7,003 bases of DNA from NCBI GenBank assembly GCA_031276685.1, contig JAISMQ010000269.1, positions 1 through 7,003 of the forward strand, read 5' to 3'. Origin of the DNA: Treponema sp. (GTDB lineage Bacteria; Spirochaetota; Spirochaetia; Treponematales; Breznakiellaceae). Positions 6,178-7,003 of this stretch are shown one piece after another. A program made the translations under genes and the position numbers. The first letter of the stretch is position 1. Every line of letters starts with the position of its first letter. The notes beneath the pieces were generated by a model. The model searched no databases, was not told where the DNA came from, and was given only the letters and a program-made list of their open reading frames with translations.

Positions 6178-6747
6178 ATGGCGGAAATTGTTTTTATATT
6201 TTTTGTTCTCAGTTTTACCGGCTGGCTGCTGGAAACAGTGAATGAAAGCTTTGTGCGGGGGAAATTTGTGAACAAGGGGTTCTTCCGGGGCCCCTGGGTA
6301 CCTGTACAGGGGATAGGCGGTTTTGTGGTCTATTTCCTGCTGAATTCCCTTCGGGGCCGCCCCGTACTGGTGTTTTTCGCGGGGCTTGCGCTGTGTACGG
6401 TGGTTGAGTACATTACCTCCCTGTTTCTGGAAAGCTGCTTCAAGGTAAGGGGCTGGGATTATCGTACCTACCCCCACACCAGGTGGTGCCATTTTCAGGG
6501 CCGTATCAGCCTGACCATATCCCTGGTATTTGGAGCAATGTCCCTGTTTATAGTGTATTTCTACTGGTCCTTCGCCGCAGCCCTGGCGGCCTCCCTGGGG
6601 GCGTGGCTTCCCTTTGTTGACATTGTTTTGACGGGCCTTTTTACTGCCGATGTATGCTATTCCTGCGCCAGAGTTGTCCGGATGAACAGGGCGGGCATAG
6701 AAATAAAGGGCTGGAACGTTTTTTCCTGCGTGGAGGATGCCGAATGA
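6178..6747 (+). CDS. Putative ABC transporter permease-like membrane protein (PF06541, CmpB-type)
   Basis: This is a 189-residue polytopic membrane protein. Hydrophobic segments run at about 4-21, 41-58, 62-84, 110-130 and 132-155. Conserved-looking features include GWLLETV (15-21), GFFRGPWVPVQGIGG (34-48), VVEYITSLFLE (75-85), the WDY motif (93-95) and QGRISL (107-112). These match the family annotated as putative ABC transporter permease (PF06541). Acidic residues inside or next to membrane segments (Glu19, Glu77, Glu85, Asp148) are unusual for a plain anchor and suggest a working membrane function, but the family has no proven role and no ATPase gene is present here. The ATG lies 2 bp after the preceding stop and has no strong Shine-Dalgarno site (AGGGA is 16 nt away), so translation is probably coupled to the large gene. 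Its last codons overlap the next start by ATGA. Confidence 0.8.
   Translation: MAEIVFIFFVLSFTGWLLETVNESFVRGKFVNKGFFRGPWVPVQGIGGFVVYFLLNSLRGRPVLVFFAGLALCTVVEYITSLFLESCFKVRGWDYRTYPHTRWCHFQGRISLTISLVFGAMSLFIVYFYWSFAAALAASLGAWLPFVDIVLTGLFTADVCYSCARVVRMNRAGIEIKGWNVFSCVEDAE
6732..6736 (+). promoter_or_regulatory. Ribosome binding site of the HD-domain gene
   Basis: GGAGG within the end of the membrane protein gene lies 7 nt before the ATG at 6744. It supports that start and independent ribosome loading besides the ATGA coupling. Confidence 0.75.
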
Positions 6748-7003
6748 AGAACAGGGAACTGTTTGACTGCTGCGCGGCCGGTATTACAGACCACGAGCTT
6801 TTTTTACAGACAAAGCGTACCTGTTCACATGGCGCCATTACGATCTACGATCATAGTATCGCCGTTGCGGAACTGGCCTTTTCGATGTGCGAGGACAATC
6901 CCGGCATAGACAAAAAATGCGTGGTCCGGGCCGGCCTGCTGCACGATTTTTTCCTCTACGAGTGGCATGTTCCCGGTATGCGTTACGTGGTTCACGGCTG
7001 GGC
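6744..7003 (+). CDS. HD-domain protein, N-terminal part (runs off the right edge)
   Basis: The open frame starts at the ATG overlapping the preceding stop (ATGA) and gives 86 complete codons with no stop before the edge. The visible part has the metal-binding pattern of an HD phosphohydrolase: His37 in TIYDHSIAVA, then the His67-Asp68 doublet in RAGLLHDFFLYEW, followed by His84. HD proteins use these residues to hold one or two metal ions and hydrolyse phosphate esters such as nucleotides; the substrate here is unknown. I recall small HD proteins of this sort (RAGLLHDFFLY) in anaerobic bacteria, often annotated simply as HD domain-containing. The tight overlap with the PF06541-type membrane protein suggests co-translation and possibly a joint function. 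The last His/Asp of the HD set would lie beyond the window. Confidence 0.82.
   Translation, partial: MKNRELFDCCAAGITDHELFLQTKRTCSHGAITIYDHSIAVAELAFSMCEDNPGIDKKCVVRAGLLHDFFLYEWHVPGMRYVVHGW

Overview
The window looks like chromosomal DNA of a GC-rich, strictly anaerobic bacterium. The main reason is a giant oxygen-sensitive-type iron-sulfur protein of the 2-hydroxyacyl-CoA dehydratase/activase superfamily. The two genes after it (a CmpB-type membrane protein and a small HD-domain protein) are of kinds I associate with Clostridia and host-associated spirochaetes. A Treponema/Spirochaeta-like or clostridial source is my best guess, but it is an inference and there is no rRNA or marker gene to fix it. 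I see no phage, transposon, CRISPR, tRNA or rRNA sequence.

Layout. (1) Positions 1-490, minus strand: the N-terminal 163 residues of a Gfo/Idh/MocA-type NAD(P)-dependent sugar or polyol oxidoreductase, running off the left edge. (2) Positions 491-639: a 149-bp divergent control region with a good sigma70-like promoter (TGGACA-17-TACAAT) for the rightward gene and a weaker -10 for the leftward one. (3) Positions 640-1500, plus strand: a xylose-isomerase-like TIM-barrel sugar phosphate isomerase/epimerase starting at GTG. These two divergent genes form a common pairing in carbohydrate or inositol metabolism. (4) Positions 1501-1705: a non-coding block with three consecutive hairpins. They are a GC-rich hairpin, a perfect 14-bp AT-rich hairpin, and a canonical intrinsic terminator. 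A short leader follows. (5) Positions 1706-6175, plus strand: a 1489-residue protein that joins two BadF/BcrA-type activase lobes, a four-Cys module, a DUF2229-like region and a dehydratase-like C-terminal half in one chain. (6) Positions 6178-6747: a polytopic PF06541-type membrane protein. (7) Positions 6744-7003: the start of an HD-domain hydrolase that runs off the right edge.

Genes 5-7 are packed head to tail (2-bp gap, then an ATGA overlap) and are very probably one transcription unit. The large protein is the most interesting item. It seems to encode, within one polypeptide, internally duplicated versions of both partners of the classical dehydratase system: a homodimeric ATP-driven electron donor and a two-subunit cluster-bearing acceptor. 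Its substrate is unknown, and nothing in the window (no CoA transferase, acyl-CoA dehydrogenase or electron-transfer flavoprotein) ties it to a known fermentation.
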